Assembly: GCF_002968285.2 (NCBI RefSeq)
Contig: NZ_CP134400.1
Location: forward strand, 5,146,001 to 5,210,000
Direction: 5' to 3'
Length of the DNA: 64,000 nucleotides
Origin: Mycobacterium sp. ITM-2016-00318
Lineage (GTDB): Bacteria; Actinomycetota; Actinomycetes; Mycobacteriales; Mycobacteriaceae
This document shows, in pieces, positions 52,824 to 61,519 of the stretch. The translations under genes were made by a program, and so were the position numbers. The notes under the pieces were generated by a model, which saw nothing but the letters and a program-made list of their open reading frames with translations, did no database searches and was not told where the DNA came from. The stretch's first letter is position 1. Every line of letters starts with the position of its first letter.

Positions 52824-54437
52824 GTGCCGTCCCGTCTACACCCGATGTTGTTCACCGCAATCGCGGGGACCGTGGTGATCCTTCCGTGGGCGCTTCCGAG
52901 CACACCGTTCGATGAAGACCGCCGCCCGCTCGCCGAGCAGACCCAGTTGACACAGCAGCCGCTGACCGGCCTCGGCGGCGGCGAAACGATTCGCGAGATC
53001 CACCAGGACACCCCGTTCTCGCTCGTCGCCCTTACCGCGACCGACCTCGATGGGACCTCGGCGCGGGTGCGGGCCCGCAAGCCCGACGGCTCGTGGGGGC
53101 CGTGGTACGAGGCCGAGAATCTCGACGGCGTCGGCGACGCGTCGTCCGCACCCCGCGGCACCGAACCGGTGTTCGTGGGACTCACCACCACGGTGCAGAT
53201 CGCGGTGAACCGCCCGGCCGGCGCAACGGCATCCGCGCCGCAGAAGCCCGCCGTCGTCGTCGGCCCCGCCGATCCGGACCTCGGCTACCTCCCCGCCAAC
53301 ACCAACCAGCCGTTCGGGCAGAACGTGAACGCCGTGTTGATCAGCCCGCCACAGGCGCCGGTCGGTGATCTGCCGCTGCCCAACGCCGTGACACCGCCGG
53401 GCCAGCCGCCGAACATCATCACCCGCGCGCAATGGGGCGCCGACGAATCGATGAAGTGCCCCAACACCGTTTACGACGATGGCGTGCGGGCGGGCATCGT
53501 GCACCACACCGCGGGAAGCAACGACTACGGTCCGCAGGATTCCGCGGCGATCGTCCGATCGATCTACGCGTATCACACCCGCACCCTCGGCTGGTGCGAC
53601 ATCGCCTACAACGCATTGGTCGACAAGTACGGGCAGGTGTTCGAGGGGCGGGCCGGTGGAATGGACAGGCCGGTCGAGGGTGCGCACACCGGCGGGTTCA
53701 ACAAGGACACCTGGGGTGTGGCGATGCTCGGCAACTTCGACCTCGCACCGCCGACACCGATAATGCTGCGCACGGTCGGGCGGCTGCTCGGTTGGCGTCT
53801 CGGCATCGACCACGTCGACCCAAGGGGCACAGTTGTTCTGCCATCGGACGGCGGCTCGTTCACCCACTTTGCGAGGGGTGCGACGCCGACCCTGCCGACG
53901 ATCTTCACCCACCGCGATGTCGGCAACACGGAATGTCCCGGCAACGGCGCCTACGCGTCGATGGACCAGATCCGCGACATCGCTTCGCGTTTCAACGAGC
54001 CACTGCCGCCACCAAGCCTCAAGGACCTACTGCGCGGCGGTGCGATCCTGGCCAAGTGGGAATCGCTCGGCGGAGACACCAGCGCACTCGGCGCACCGCG
54101 GTCCCCGGAAGCCGCCGGTGAAGGCGGTGCCCGCTACGCGACCTTCGACAAGGGCGCGGTGTACTGGTCACCGGAAAGCGGCGCCGAACCCGTCACCGGC
54201 GAGATCTATCAGGCGTGGGGTTCACTCGGCTACGAGCGCGGCGCGCTGGGGCTGCCGACAAGCGGCGAGATTCAGGAGCCGCAGTGGATAGTGCAGAACT
54301 TCCAGCACGGCACGCTGAACTTCGACCGTGAAAAGGGCACCGTCACAAGGGTTATCGACGGCATAGCCGAGGAGCTACCGCCCTCGGACGACGCGCCGGT
54401 CCAGCTGGAGCGGATCAAACCCATCGATCCCAGCTGA
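52824..54437 (+). CDS. PGRP/amidase-fold exported protein with LGFP repeats (Rv3811 homologue)
   Basis: Encodes 537 residues from GTG at 52824. An N-terminal signal-like helix is followed by a beta-rich region (ARVRARKPDGSWGPWYEAE), then a peptidoglycan-recognition/N-acetylmuramoyl-L-alanine amidase domain (about 195-395): ITRAQWGADES, GIVHHTAGSN, GWCDIAYNALVDKYGQVFEG, THRDVGNTECPG. The zinc ligands HH, H and C are in place, so amidase activity is plausible. The C-terminus has LGFP-like cell-wall-binding repeats (ILAKWESLGGDTSALGAP; YQAWGSLGYERGALGLPTSG). Located between erp and the HAD gene as in M. tuberculosis. Confidence 0.9.
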   Translation: MPSRLHPMLFTAIAGTVVILPWALPSTPFDEDRRPLAEQTQLTQQPLTGLGGGETIREIHQDTPFSLVALTATDLDGTSARVRARKPDGSWGPWYEAENLDGVGDASSAPRGTEPVFVGLTTTVQIAVNRPAGATASAPQKPAVVVGPADPDLGYLPANTNQPFGQNVNAVLISPPQAPVGDLPLPNAVTPPGQPPNIITRAQWGADESMKCPNTVYDDGVRAGIVHHTAGSNDYGPQDSAAIVRSIYAYHTRTLGWCDIAYNALVDKYGQVFEGRAGGMDRPVEGAHTGGFNKDTWGVAMLGNFDLAPPTPIMLRTVGRLLGWRLGIDHVDPRGTVVLPSDGGSFTHFARGATPTLPTIFTHRDVGNTECPGNGAYASMDQIRDIASRFNEPLPPPSLKDLLRGGAILAKWESLGGDTSALGAPRSPEAAGEGGARYATFDKGAVYWSPESGAEPVTGEIYQAWGSLGYERGALGLPTSGEIQEPQWIVQNFQHGTLNFDREKGTVTRVIDGIAEELPPSDDAPVQLERIKPIDPS

Positions 54438-54443
54438 TCAGGT

Positions 54444-54579
54444 GATCGTCATCCGACTGAGCTGGATTGTCGGATTCCTCAACGCGGCTCGTCCCTCCCC
54501 GCTTGATCGTCATCCGACTGAGCTGGATCGTCGGATTCCTCAACGCGGCTCGTCCCTCCCCGCTTGATCGTCATCCGAC
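54444..54579. repeat. 61-bp tandem repeat at the end of the HAD gene
   Basis: Two 61-bp copies (54444-54504, 54505-54565), differing by one base, plus a 14-base partial third copy (54566-54579) that runs into the 3' end of the HAD-phosphatase gene. Each full unit contains ATCCGAC ... GTCGGAT, able to form a 7-bp hairpin, so it may serve as a duplicated terminator between the convergent genes. Confidence 0.85.
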
Positions 54580-55389
54580 GTCCCACCAGCGTTCCAGCAC
54601 CTGCGCCAGCCCGTCGTCGGTGTTCGGCGCCGTGACCTCGTCGGCCGCCTCGACCGCCTCGGGGTGCGCGTTGCCCATCGCCACACCGAGGCCCGCCCAC
54701 CGCAGCATCGGGATGTCGTTGGGCATGTCACCGAACGCCACCACACCCTCGGCGGTGATGTCATACGGCCGCGCCACTTCTTCGACTCCGGTTGCCTTGC
54801 TGATACCCAGCGGCACCACCTCGATCAGGCCGTTGTTCGTCGAGTAGGTGATATCGCCTTGCAGGCCGACATGTTCGGCCAACTCGGCCGCCATCTCGGA
54901 GCTGCGTGCGCCCGCCTTGCGGATCAGCAGCTTGATCGCCGGCGCACCGAGCAGATCCTCGACCGACACCTCGGTGTTGTCGGGATTGAGCCACGCGTGC
55001 TCGTAGCCGGGCGAGCTGACGAACTGCGGGGTGGCCGCGTCGTGGGCGGTCCTGCCGACCCGCTCTACCGCGAGGCCGGCGCCGGGGATGACGCGGGTGG
55101 CGATCTCGGCGATCTCACCGAGCTCGTCCGCCGACAGCGTCCGCGCGGACACGACCCGGTCGGCGGCGGGGTCGTAGATCACCGCGCCGTTCGCGCAGAC
55201 CGCCATCGGCGCGAACCCGAGCGCATCGACGACGGGTTGCACCCAGCGGGGCGGGCGGCCCGTCGCGAGCACGAACCGGGTGCCCGCGTCCACCGCGGCC
55301 AGTACGGCGCTGCGGGTGCGCGGGGTGATCATTTCGTCGTCGTCGAGCAGCGTGCCGTCCACGTCGCTCGCGATCAGTTCGGGTGTCAA
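54571..55389 (-). CDS. HAD-IIB (Cof-type) phosphatase (Rv3813c homologue)
   Basis: Encodes 272 residues. Motif I is IASDVDGTLLDDD, motif II VLATGRPPRW, motif III Lys in SKATGVEE and motif IV VVAFGDMPNDIPML; the IIB cap lies between. Such enzymes dephosphorylate sugar phosphates, nucleotides or cofactors; the substrate cannot be read from sequence. Its ATG overlaps the stop of the upstream acyltransferase gene by four bases. The 3' end lies at the partial copy of the 61-bp repeat. Confidence 0.92.
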   Translation of the reverse strand: MTPELIASDVDGTLLDDDEMITPRTRSAVLAAVDAGTRFVLATGRPPRWVQPVVDALGFAPMAVCANGAVIYDPAADRVVSARTLSADELGEIAEIATRVIPGAGLAVERVGRTAHDAATPQFVSSPGYEHAWLNPDNTEVSVEDLLGAPAIKLLIRKAGARSSEMAAELAEHVGLQGDITYSTNNGLIEVVPLGISKATGVEEVARPYDITAEGVVAFGDMPNDIPMLRWAGLGVAMGNAHPEAVEAADEVTAPNTDDGLAQVLERWWDVG

Positions 55390-56129
55390 GCCTGCTGCTC
55401 CCTACGGGCGCGCTCGGCCAGTTCGGCCTCGTCGAGCACCTTCGCTTCGTCGAGCGTGGGCGCCGATCCGCCCATCCGCCGTGGCACCCAGTACGCGCCC
55501 TCGGGATGCTCGTAGGACTCCTGCGCCCGGTGCAGCACGACGGTCATCGCCTCGCGCATCGCGGCATCGGTCTGCGCGACGTTCTCGGCAGGCGGCACCG
55601 GCGCACCGACGGCGACGGTGAACGGGATCTTGCCGCGCATCAGCCTGCGCGGATGGTCCTTGGTCCACCGCCGGTGTGCGCCCCACACGATCAGCGGGAT
55701 GATCGGCACCTGCGCATCGATGGCCATTCGCGCCGCCCCGGTCTTGAACTCCTTGAGCTCGAAGCTGCGGCTGATCGTCGCCTCCGGGTACACGGCGACG
55801 AGCTCGCCCGCACGCAGCCGATCCACCGCGACCGTGTACGCCCCCCGACCCGCCTTGCGGTTCACCGGGATCGTCCCGGTGTGACTGATCAGGAAGTTGA
55901 CGACCTTCACTTGCGTCATCTCCTGCTTGATCATGAAGCGCAGCCGCCGGTGCCGCTTGTACGCAGCCAGCGCGGCGGGCATCCAGTCCAGATAACTGGT
56001 GTGATTGATCGCGACCACGGCGCCGCCGCGGTCGGGGATGTGCTCGAGCCCGTGGTAGGTGATTCGGGTTCCGGATACGGCAACACCTGCGCTGCAGGCG
56101 ATCTCCAGCGTGCGGAAAACCGGTTCCAT
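55386..56129 (-). CDS. PlsC-type acyltransferase (Rv3814c-like)
   Basis: Encodes 247 residues, a 1-acylglycerol-3-phosphate O-acyltransferase family member. The catalytic block is INHTSYLDWMP (NHxxxxD variant of HX4D), followed by FLISHTGTIPVNRKAG and VYPEATISRSF. Likely acylates lysophosphatidate or a related envelope lipid at the inner membrane. It is a close paralogue of the next gene (same C-terminal YWVPRRMGGSAPTLDEA motif), the product of tandem duplication. Starts 5 bases after that gene and is coupled to the HAD gene. Confidence 0.88.
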   Translation of the reverse strand: MEPVFRTLEIACSAGVAVSGTRITYHGLEHIPDRGGAVVAINHTSYLDWMPAALAAYKRHRRLRFMIKQEMTQVKVVNFLISHTGTIPVNRKAGRGAYTVAVDRLRAGELVAVYPEATISRSFELKEFKTGAARMAIDAQVPIIPLIVWGAHRRWTKDHPRRLMRGKIPFTVAVGAPVPPAENVAQTDAAMREAMTVVLHRAQESYEHPEGAYWVPRRMGGSAPTLDEAKVLDEAELAERARREQQA

Positions 56130-56134
56130 CTGTT

Positions 56135-56923
56135 CTAGCCCGATGCTCCAGCCGGGTCGCCCCCCTGCTCACGGCGCGCGGCCCTCGCTTGGGCCTTCTG
56201 GCTGGCCTCCTCGGCGTCCATCAGGTTCGCCTCGGCCAACGTGGGCGCCCCGCCGCCGAGTCGGTGTGGCACCCAGAACTCGCCCGGCGGATGAGGCCCG
56301 TACTCGTCCTGCACCTTCTCCAGCAGGTGCTGCATGCGCGAATGCAGCAGTGCGGTCAACTCGGCCGCAGGCAGCGTCGGGGGGATCGGCTCGCCGACCG
56401 CCACCGAGATCGGCACCTTGGGCCGCCACATGTTCTTCGGATGTCCCTTGGTCCAGATGCGCTGGGCACCCCACACGATGTGCGGCACGATCGGAACGTC
56501 GCACGCGATGGCCATCCGCGCCGCGCCGGATTTGCAGTCCTTGATCTCGAAACTGCGGCTGATCGTCGCCTCGGGGTAGACGCCGACCAGTTCGCCCTCT
56601 TTGAGCTTCTCGCAGGCCTGCCCGTAGGAGGCCGAGCCGTCGGCCCTGTCCACCTCGATGTGTCGCAGGCTACGCATGATCGGACCGGTGATCTTGTTGT
56701 CGAAGACCTCTTTCTTCGCCATGAAGCGCACCTTGCGGCCGCGCTTCTGCCGGTAAGCCGGCAGACCGGCGAAGGTGAAGTCGAAGTAGCTGGTGTGGTT
56801 GATCGCGACGACGGCGCCACCGGTGACCGGCAGATTCTCCACTCCGGTCACGGTGAACTTCAACCCCTGCAACCGCCACGCCAGGCGGGCGAGTTGAATC
56901 ACGGTGCCGTAAACGGGTTCCAC
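56135..56923 (-). CDS. PlsC-type acyltransferase (Rv3815c/Rv3816c-like)
   Basis: Encodes 262 residues: INHTSYFDFTFAGLPAYR catalytic block, GPIMRSLRHIEVDRADG acceptor block, VYPEATISRSFEIKDCKSG, and a C-terminal WVPHRLGGGAPTLAEANLMD tail. Same family and arrangement as the downstream copy at 55386. M. tuberculosis has three such genes in a row (Rv3814c-Rv3816c); here there are two. Likely phospholipid or triacylglycerol biosynthesis; exact acceptor unknown. First gene of the acyltransferase-acyltransferase-HAD operon. Confidence 0.88.
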   Translation of the reverse strand: MEPVYGTVIQLARLAWRLQGLKFTVTGVENLPVTGGAVVAINHTSYFDFTFAGLPAYRQKRGRKVRFMAKKEVFDNKITGPIMRSLRHIEVDRADGSASYGQACEKLKEGELVGVYPEATISRSFEIKDCKSGAARMAIACDVPIVPHIVWGAQRIWTKGHPKNMWRPKVPISVAVGEPIPPTLPAAELTALLHSRMQHLLEKVQDEYGPHPPGEFWVPHRLGGGAPTLAEANLMDAEEASQKAQARAARREQGGDPAGASG

Positions 56924-56941
56924 ACCTGGCAGCCTAGCCTC

Positions 56942-57117
56942 GTGACGTTCCCAACCGAACCCGTGGCGGTTCCTACGGTCGCCGACGCGATCGCCGCAGG
57001 TCGACCCCTACGCGCGGGGTGGGTCGATGAACTCCCCACCTGCTCATCGCCGAGCGCAGCGACGGGGTGACGGCCGACACCGAGCGCATCGCGTACTACC
57101 GCTACAGCTGGGACTAA
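56942..57117 (+). pseudogene. Internally deleted APH-like phosphotransferase (Rv3817 position)
   Basis: GTG at 56942 starts a typical N-terminus (MTFPTEPVAVPTVADAIAAG, then RPLRAGWVDEL) that frameshifts and stops at 57070. In another frame LLIAERSDGVTADTERIAYY, ending RYSWD and stop at 57117, looks like the C-terminus of the same family. The catalytic core of some 220 residues is gone, joined at about 57042. The position between the acyltransferase and the Rieske/MBL gene is that of Rv3817, annotated as a phosphotransferase, so this is a deletion relic of it. Confidence 0.6.
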
Positions 57118-57155
57118 ACTCACCCTGAGCTCCCACCCCGCAGGAAAGGCAATCA

Positions 57156-58706
57156 GTGCAGGTCACCAGCGTCGGCCACGCCGGTTTTCGCATCGACACC
57201 AGCGCCGGAAGCATCCTCTGCGACCCGTGGGTGAACCCCGCTTACTTCGGGTCGTGGTTTCCGTTCCCCGACAACAGCGCGCTGGACTGGGATGCGCTCG
57301 GCGACTGCGACTACCTCTACGTCTCGCATCTGCATAAGGACCACTTCGATCCCCAGCACCTCGTCGCGCACGTGAACAAGGACGCGGTCGTGCTGCTGCC
57401 CGACTATCCGGTGCCCGATCTGCAGCGCGAACTGGTGGGGCTCGGCTTTCATCGCTTCTTCTCGACGACGGACTCCGTCAAGCACACCGTCAGTGGCCCG
57501 AAGGGCGACCTCGACGTGATGATCATCGCGTTGCGCGCCCCGGCGGACGGCCCGATCGGCGACTCCGGATTGGTGCTCGACGACGGAGAGACGGTGGCGT
57601 TCAACATGAACGACGCACGGCCCGTCGACCTGGACGTGGTGCACACGGACTTCGGTCAGGTGGACGTGCACATGCTGCAGTACTCGGGCGCGATCTGGTA
57701 TCCGATGGTCTACGACATGCCCGCGCGCGCCAAGCAGGCGTTCGGCACGCAGAAGCGGCAGCGCCAGATGGACCGCTGCAGGCAGTACATCGCCCAGGTC
57801 GGTGCGACGTGGGTGGTGCCGTCAGCCGGTCCGCCGTGCTTCCTCGATGCCGAGCTACGCGACCTCAACGACGACCACGGCGATCCGGCCAATATCTTCC
57901 CCGACCAGGTGGTCTTCCTCGATCAGATGCGCACCCAGGGCCACGACGGCGGCCTGCTGCTGATCCCCGGTTCGACCGCCGATTTCACTGGCTCACAATT
58001 GAACTCGGTGCACCATCCGCTGCCCGACGACCAGGTCAACGCCATCTTCACCACCGGCAAGGCCGACTACATCGCCGACTACGCCGAGCGGATGGCGCCG
58101 GTGCTCGCCGCCGAGAAGGCCCGTTGGGCGCCTGCCGAGGGCGAGTCTCTGCTCGAACCGCTGCGGGCCAAGTTCGAGCCGATCATGAGCCAGAGCGACC
58201 AGATCTGCGACGGCATCGGCTATCCCGTCGAGTTGCGCATCGGGCCTGAGACGGTGGTCATCGACTTCCCGAAACGGGCTGTCCGCGAGCCTATTCCGGA
58301 TGAGAAATTCCGTTACGGGTTCGAGATCGCGCCCGAACTGGTGCGCACGGTGCTGCGCGACGACGAGCCCGACTGGGTGAACACGATCTTCCTGTCGACA
58401 CGCTTCAAGGCGTGGCGGGTGGGCGGCTACAACGAATACCTGTACACCTTCTTCAAATGCCTGACCGACGAACGCATCGCCTACGCCGACGGCTGGTTCG
58501 CCGAAGCCCACGACGACTCGACGACGATCGAGCTGGACGGCTTCCTGATGCAGCGACGCTGCCCGCATCTGAAGGCGGACCTGTCGAAGTTCGGCGTGGT
58601 GGAGGGCTCAACGCTGACCTGCAATCTGCATGGCTGGCAATGGAATCTGGACAACGGGCGGTGCCTGACATCCAAGGGCCACGAGCTCAGGTGCGAGCGG
58701 ATATGA
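57156..58706 (+). CDS. MBL-fold protein with C-terminal Rieske [2Fe-2S] domain (Rv3818 homologue)
   Basis: Encodes 516 residues from GTG at 57156. The N-terminal half is a metallo-beta-lactamase fold of the UlaG/CMP-NANA-hydroxylase type: VTSVGHAGFRID, then the metal motif VSHLHKDHFDP. The last about 65 residues form a Rieske centre with CPHLKAD and CNLHGWQW, giving Cys-x-His ... Cys-x2-His. The combination resembles CMP-N-acetylneuraminate hydroxylase-like proteins, but no sialic-acid pathway is seen, so the substrate is open. Its TGA overlaps the next start (ATGA). Confidence 0.88.
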   Translation: MQVTSVGHAGFRIDTSAGSILCDPWVNPAYFGSWFPFPDNSALDWDALGDCDYLYVSHLHKDHFDPQHLVAHVNKDAVVLLPDYPVPDLQRELVGLGFHRFFSTTDSVKHTVSGPKGDLDVMIIALRAPADGPIGDSGLVLDDGETVAFNMNDARPVDLDVVHTDFGQVDVHMLQYSGAIWYPMVYDMPARAKQAFGTQKRQRQMDRCRQYIAQVGATWVVPSAGPPCFLDAELRDLNDDHGDPANIFPDQVVFLDQMRTQGHDGGLLLIPGSTADFTGSQLNSVHHPLPDDQVNAIFTTGKADYIADYAERMAPVLAAEKARWAPAEGESLLEPLRAKFEPIMSQSDQICDGIGYPVELRIGPETVVIDFPKRAVREPIPDEKFRYGFEIAPELVRTVLRDDEPDWVNTIFLSTRFKAWRVGGYNEYLYTFFKCLTDERIAYADGWFAEAHDDSTTIELDGFLMQRRCPHLKADLSKFGVVEGSTLTCNLHGWQWNLDNGRCLTSKGHELRCERI

Positions 58707-59047
58707 GCGCCGCGCCTCGCCAGTACTACGACGACGGGTTGATCCAGCTCGACCAGGAAGCGATCACGTTGCGGCGCTACCACTTTCCGTCGGGCACATC
58801 GAAGATCATTCCGCTGCGATCGGTCCGCGGCTACAAGGCCGAACCGCTCGGGATGTTCACCCAGCGGTTCCGCATCTGGGGCAGCTCGGATCTGCGCCGG
58901 TGGCTGCCGCTCGACGTGTGGCGGCCGATCAAGTCGACGCTGGTGACGCTCGACGTGGCAGGCGCCAAGCCGAAGCCCGCGTTCACCCCGCAGCGTCCCT
59001 CTGAGTTCCTGGCCAAGCTCGACGAGCTGCTCGAGTCAAGACACTAG
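58703..59047 (+). CDS. Conserved hypothetical protein (Rv3819 homologue)
   Basis: Encodes 114 residues (MSAAPRQYYDDGLIQLDQEA). Beta-rich with SKIIPLRSVRGYKAEPLGMF and RIWGSSDLRRWLPLDVWRP, suggesting a small PH-like or barrel domain; no catalytic motif. Start overlaps the upstream stop by four bases, so it is coupled to the Rieske/MBL protein and may work with it. Its TAG stop is formed by the TA target duplication and the first G of the insertion element. Confidence 0.85.
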   Translation: MSAAPRQYYDDGLIQLDQEAITLRRYHFPSGTSKIIPLRSVRGYKAEPLGMFTQRFRIWGSSDLRRWLPLDVWRPIKSTLVTLDVAGAKPKPAFTPQRPSEFLAKLDELLESRH

Positions 59048-60129
59048 TGTCCTGAGTCGTTAATTCGTTGGCAGTAGTTGCCGATGCTGGCGAGGATTTG
59101 GTCGGCGGTTTTGGTCCAGACGTAGGGCCGGGGGTTGTCGTTCCAGGTGTCGATCCAAGCCCTGATGTCGGTGTTGAGTTGGCGCACCGAGGTGTGGGTG
59201 CCGCGACGCAGTTTCTTGGTGGTCAGTTCGGCGAACCACCGTTCGACCAGGTTGAGCCATGACGAGCTGGTCGGGGTGAAGTGCAGGACGAACCGCGGGT
59301 GCGCCAACAGCCAGCGCTGGACTGCCGGCGTCTTGTGGGTGGAGGCGTTGTCGAGCACCAGGTGCACGTCCAGGTCGGTGGATACGGAGGCGTCGATGGT
59401 CTTCAAGAAGGCCAGGAACTCGGTGGCCCGGTGGCGTGTGTGCAGCGCACCGATCACCTTTCCGGTGCTGAGATCCAGTGCGGCATAGAGGCTTGAGGTG
59501 CCGTGGCGGACGTAGTCGTGGCTGGCTCGCGCGGGGATTCCGGGCAACATCGGAAACACCGGCGCAGTGCGATTGAGCGCCTGAATCTGGGTCTTCTCAT
59601 CAACACACAACACCATGGCCCGTTCCGGTGGGTTCAGATACAGTCCGACGACGTCGCGGACCTTGGCCACGAACAACGGATCCTTGGACAGCTTCCAGGA
59701 ATCCTGTTTATGCGGTGCCAGGCCGAATGCCCGCCACACCCGCGACACCATCGACTGCGACAGTCCCAGGTGCTCGGCCATCGACCGGGTCGACCACTGA
59801 GTGGCGTTTCGGGGGGCCGTCTCCAGCGTGGCAGTGATCAGCTCCTCGATGCGGGCATCCTCCACGACGCGGGGCCGGCCCGGCCGCGGTTCATCGAGCA
59901 AGCCGTCGAGGCGATCAACGGCGAACCGGTTGCGCCATTTGGTCACCATCCCGCGGGTCACGCCCAGCTCCCGGGAGATCTGCGTATTACTCGAATCACC
60001 TTCACAGGCAAGAACTATGCGAGAACGCAGGGCCAGCGCCTGAGCGCTCTTAGGTCGACGCGCCCAGGCCTGCAACTGCTCACGCTCATCGTCGCTCAAC
60101 ACAACGCTCATCGCTACTGGACTCGGCAT
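59044..60129 (-). CDS. IS630-family transposase
   Basis: Encodes 361 residues. N-terminal helix-turn-helix (NTQISRELGVTRGMVTKWRN) and a second HTH-like part (WSTRSMAEHLGLSQSMVSRV), then a DDE domain: LCVDEKTQIQALNRT (first Asp), VLDNASTHKTPAV (second Asp), SSWLNLVERWFAELT (Glu). All three catalytic residues are intact. The frame runs to the very end of the element: its TAG stop consists of the target TA plus one base of host DNA. Intact, so recent activity is possible. Confidence 0.95.
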   Translation of the reverse strand: MPSPVAMSVVLSDDEREQLQAWARRPKSAQALALRSRIVLACEGDSSNTQISRELGVTRGMVTKWRNRFAVDRLDGLLDEPRPGRPRVVEDARIEELITATLETAPRNATQWSTRSMAEHLGLSQSMVSRVWRAFGLAPHKQDSWKLSKDPLFVAKVRDVVGLYLNPPERAMVLCVDEKTQIQALNRTAPVFPMLPGIPARASHDYVRHGTSSLYAALDLSTGKVIGALHTRHRATEFLAFLKTIDASVSTDLDVHLVLDNASTHKTPAVQRWLLAHPRFVLHFTPTSSSWLNLVERWFAELTTKKLRRGTHTSVRQLNTDIRAWIDTWNDNPRPYVWTKTADQILASIGNYCQRINDSGH

Positions 60130-60173
60130 GATCCCAGTCTAGCGGCTGAGCGCGGATTAACGACTCAGGACAC
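59047..60173. mobile_element. IS630-family insertion sequence, 1127 bp
   Basis: Bounded by perfect 18-bp inverted repeats (GTGTCCTGAGTCGTTAAT at 59047, its complement ending at 60173) and flanked by TA on both sides (59045-59046, 60174-60175), the usual IS630/mariner target duplication. It carries one transposase on the minus strand. The insertion is exactly between the convergent Rv3819-like and serS genes at what was a shared CTAG stop; both genes keep a TAG stop. Confidence 0.95.
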
Positions 60174-61429
60174 TAGCGGGGCTCAAGCACTTCGGTGCCG
60201 ACGTAGGGCCGCAGCGCCTCTGGCACGCGCACGCTGCCATCGGGTTGCTGATGGTTCTCCAGGATCGCCACCAGCCACCGGGTGGTGGCCAGCGTCCCGT
60301 TCAGCGTTGCCGCCGTCTGCGGCTTACCGTTCTCGTCGCGGTAGCGGATCGCGAGCCGTCGGGCCTGAAACGTCGTGCAGTTCGAGGTCGAGGTCAGCTC
60401 ACGGTATGTCTGTTGGGTCGGGACCCAGGCCTCGCAGTCGTACTTGCGGGCGGCGGACGCGCCGAGATCCCCCGCGGCGATGTCGATCACGCGGTAGGGC
60501 ACCTCGATGGCCGCGAGCATCTGGCGCTCCCAGCCGAGCAGGCGCTGATGCTCCGCCTCGGCGTCTTCGGGCTTGCAGTAGACGAAGCCCTCGACCTTGT
60601 CGAACTGGTGCACGCGGATGATGCCGCGGGTGTCCTTGCCGTGACTGCCGGCCTCTCGGCGGAAGCACGACGACCAGCCCGCGTAGCGACGCGGACCGGC
60701 GGACAGGTCGAGGATCTCGTCGGAGTGATAGCCGGCCAGCGGCACCTCGGATGTGCCGACGAGATAGAGGTCGTCGGACCCGAGCCGGTACACCTCCTCG
60801 CTGTGCGCGCCGAGAAACCCGGTGCCCTCCATGATCTCTGGTCGAACCAGCACGGGCGGGATGACGAGGGTGAAACCGTTCTCGGTGGCCAGCCTGACCG
60901 CGTGCTGCATCAGACCCAGTTGCAGCAGTGCCCCATATCCGGTGAGGAAGTAGAACCGCGCGCCGGAGACCTTGGCGCCGCGCTCCAGATCGAACAGCCC
61001 GAGTGATTCACCAAGGGCCACATGATCTTTGGGGTCCGTGATGGCCGGTGGTTCGCCTACGGTGTCGAGGATCGCAAAGTCGTCCTCGCCGCCCGAGGGC
61101 ACGCCGTCGATGACGACGTTCGATATCGCCATGTGTGCGTCGGTTAACGCCTTGGCGGCGTCGGCCTGCTCGGCTTCGGCGGCCTTGACCGTCTCGGCGA
61201 GTTGCTTGGCCTGCTCGAGAAGGGCCGGTCGGTCCTCCTTCGACGCCGCGCCCACCTTCTTGCTCGCGGCCTTCTGCTCGGCGCGCAGGTTATCGGCGGA
61301 TGACACCGCGGCCCTGCGGTCCGCATCGGCCTTCAAAAGGGCGTCGACGAGACCGGGATCCTCACCACGGGCACGCTGCGATGCCCGGACCGCATCCGGG
61401 TTTTCACGCAGCAGTTTGAGGTCGATCAC
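60173..61429 (-). CDS. serS: Seryl-tRNA synthetase
   Basis: Encodes 418 residues (GTG at 61429), the usual length. N-terminal coiled-coil arm for tRNA-Ser (about 25-105), then the class II catalytic domain with [15 protein letters not shown], motif 2 [20 protein letters not shown] and motif 3 ending [19 protein letters not shown]. It charges tRNA-Ser. The stop codon uses the TA duplication of the insertion element plus one element base. It is divergent from the septum-formation-domain gene with about 90 bases between starts. Confidence 0.97.
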   Translation of the reverse strand: MIDLKLLRENPDAVRASQRARGEDPGLVDALLKADADRRAAVSSADNLRAEQKAASKKVGAASKEDRPALLEQAKQLAETVKAAEAEQADAAKALTDAHMAISNVVIDGVPSGGEDDFAILDTVGEPPAITDPKDHVALGESLGLFDLERGAKVSGARFYFLTGYGALLQLGLMQHAVRLATENGFTLVIPPVLVRPEIMEGTGFLGAHSEEVYRLGSDDLYLVGTSEVPLAGYHSDEILDLSAGPRRYAGWSSCFRREAGSHGKDTRGIIRVHQFDKVEGFVYCKPEDAEAEHQRLLGWERQMLAAIEVPYRVIDIAAGDLGASAARKYDCEAWVPTQQTYRELTSTSNCTTFQARRLAIRYRDENGKPQTAATLNGTLATTRWLVAILENHQQPDGSVRVPEALRPYVGTEVLEPR

Positions 61430-61519
61430 GGCGCAACCCTACCGTTGGGGGCACAACCCCATAACGTTACATTCGCCTCCCTTGTCACAGGGGTCGGCGC
61501 GCCTGTCACAATAGAGCAG

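Noticed and set aside
54444..54579. CRISPR-like repeat
   Set aside because: Only two and a fraction direct copies without spacers.
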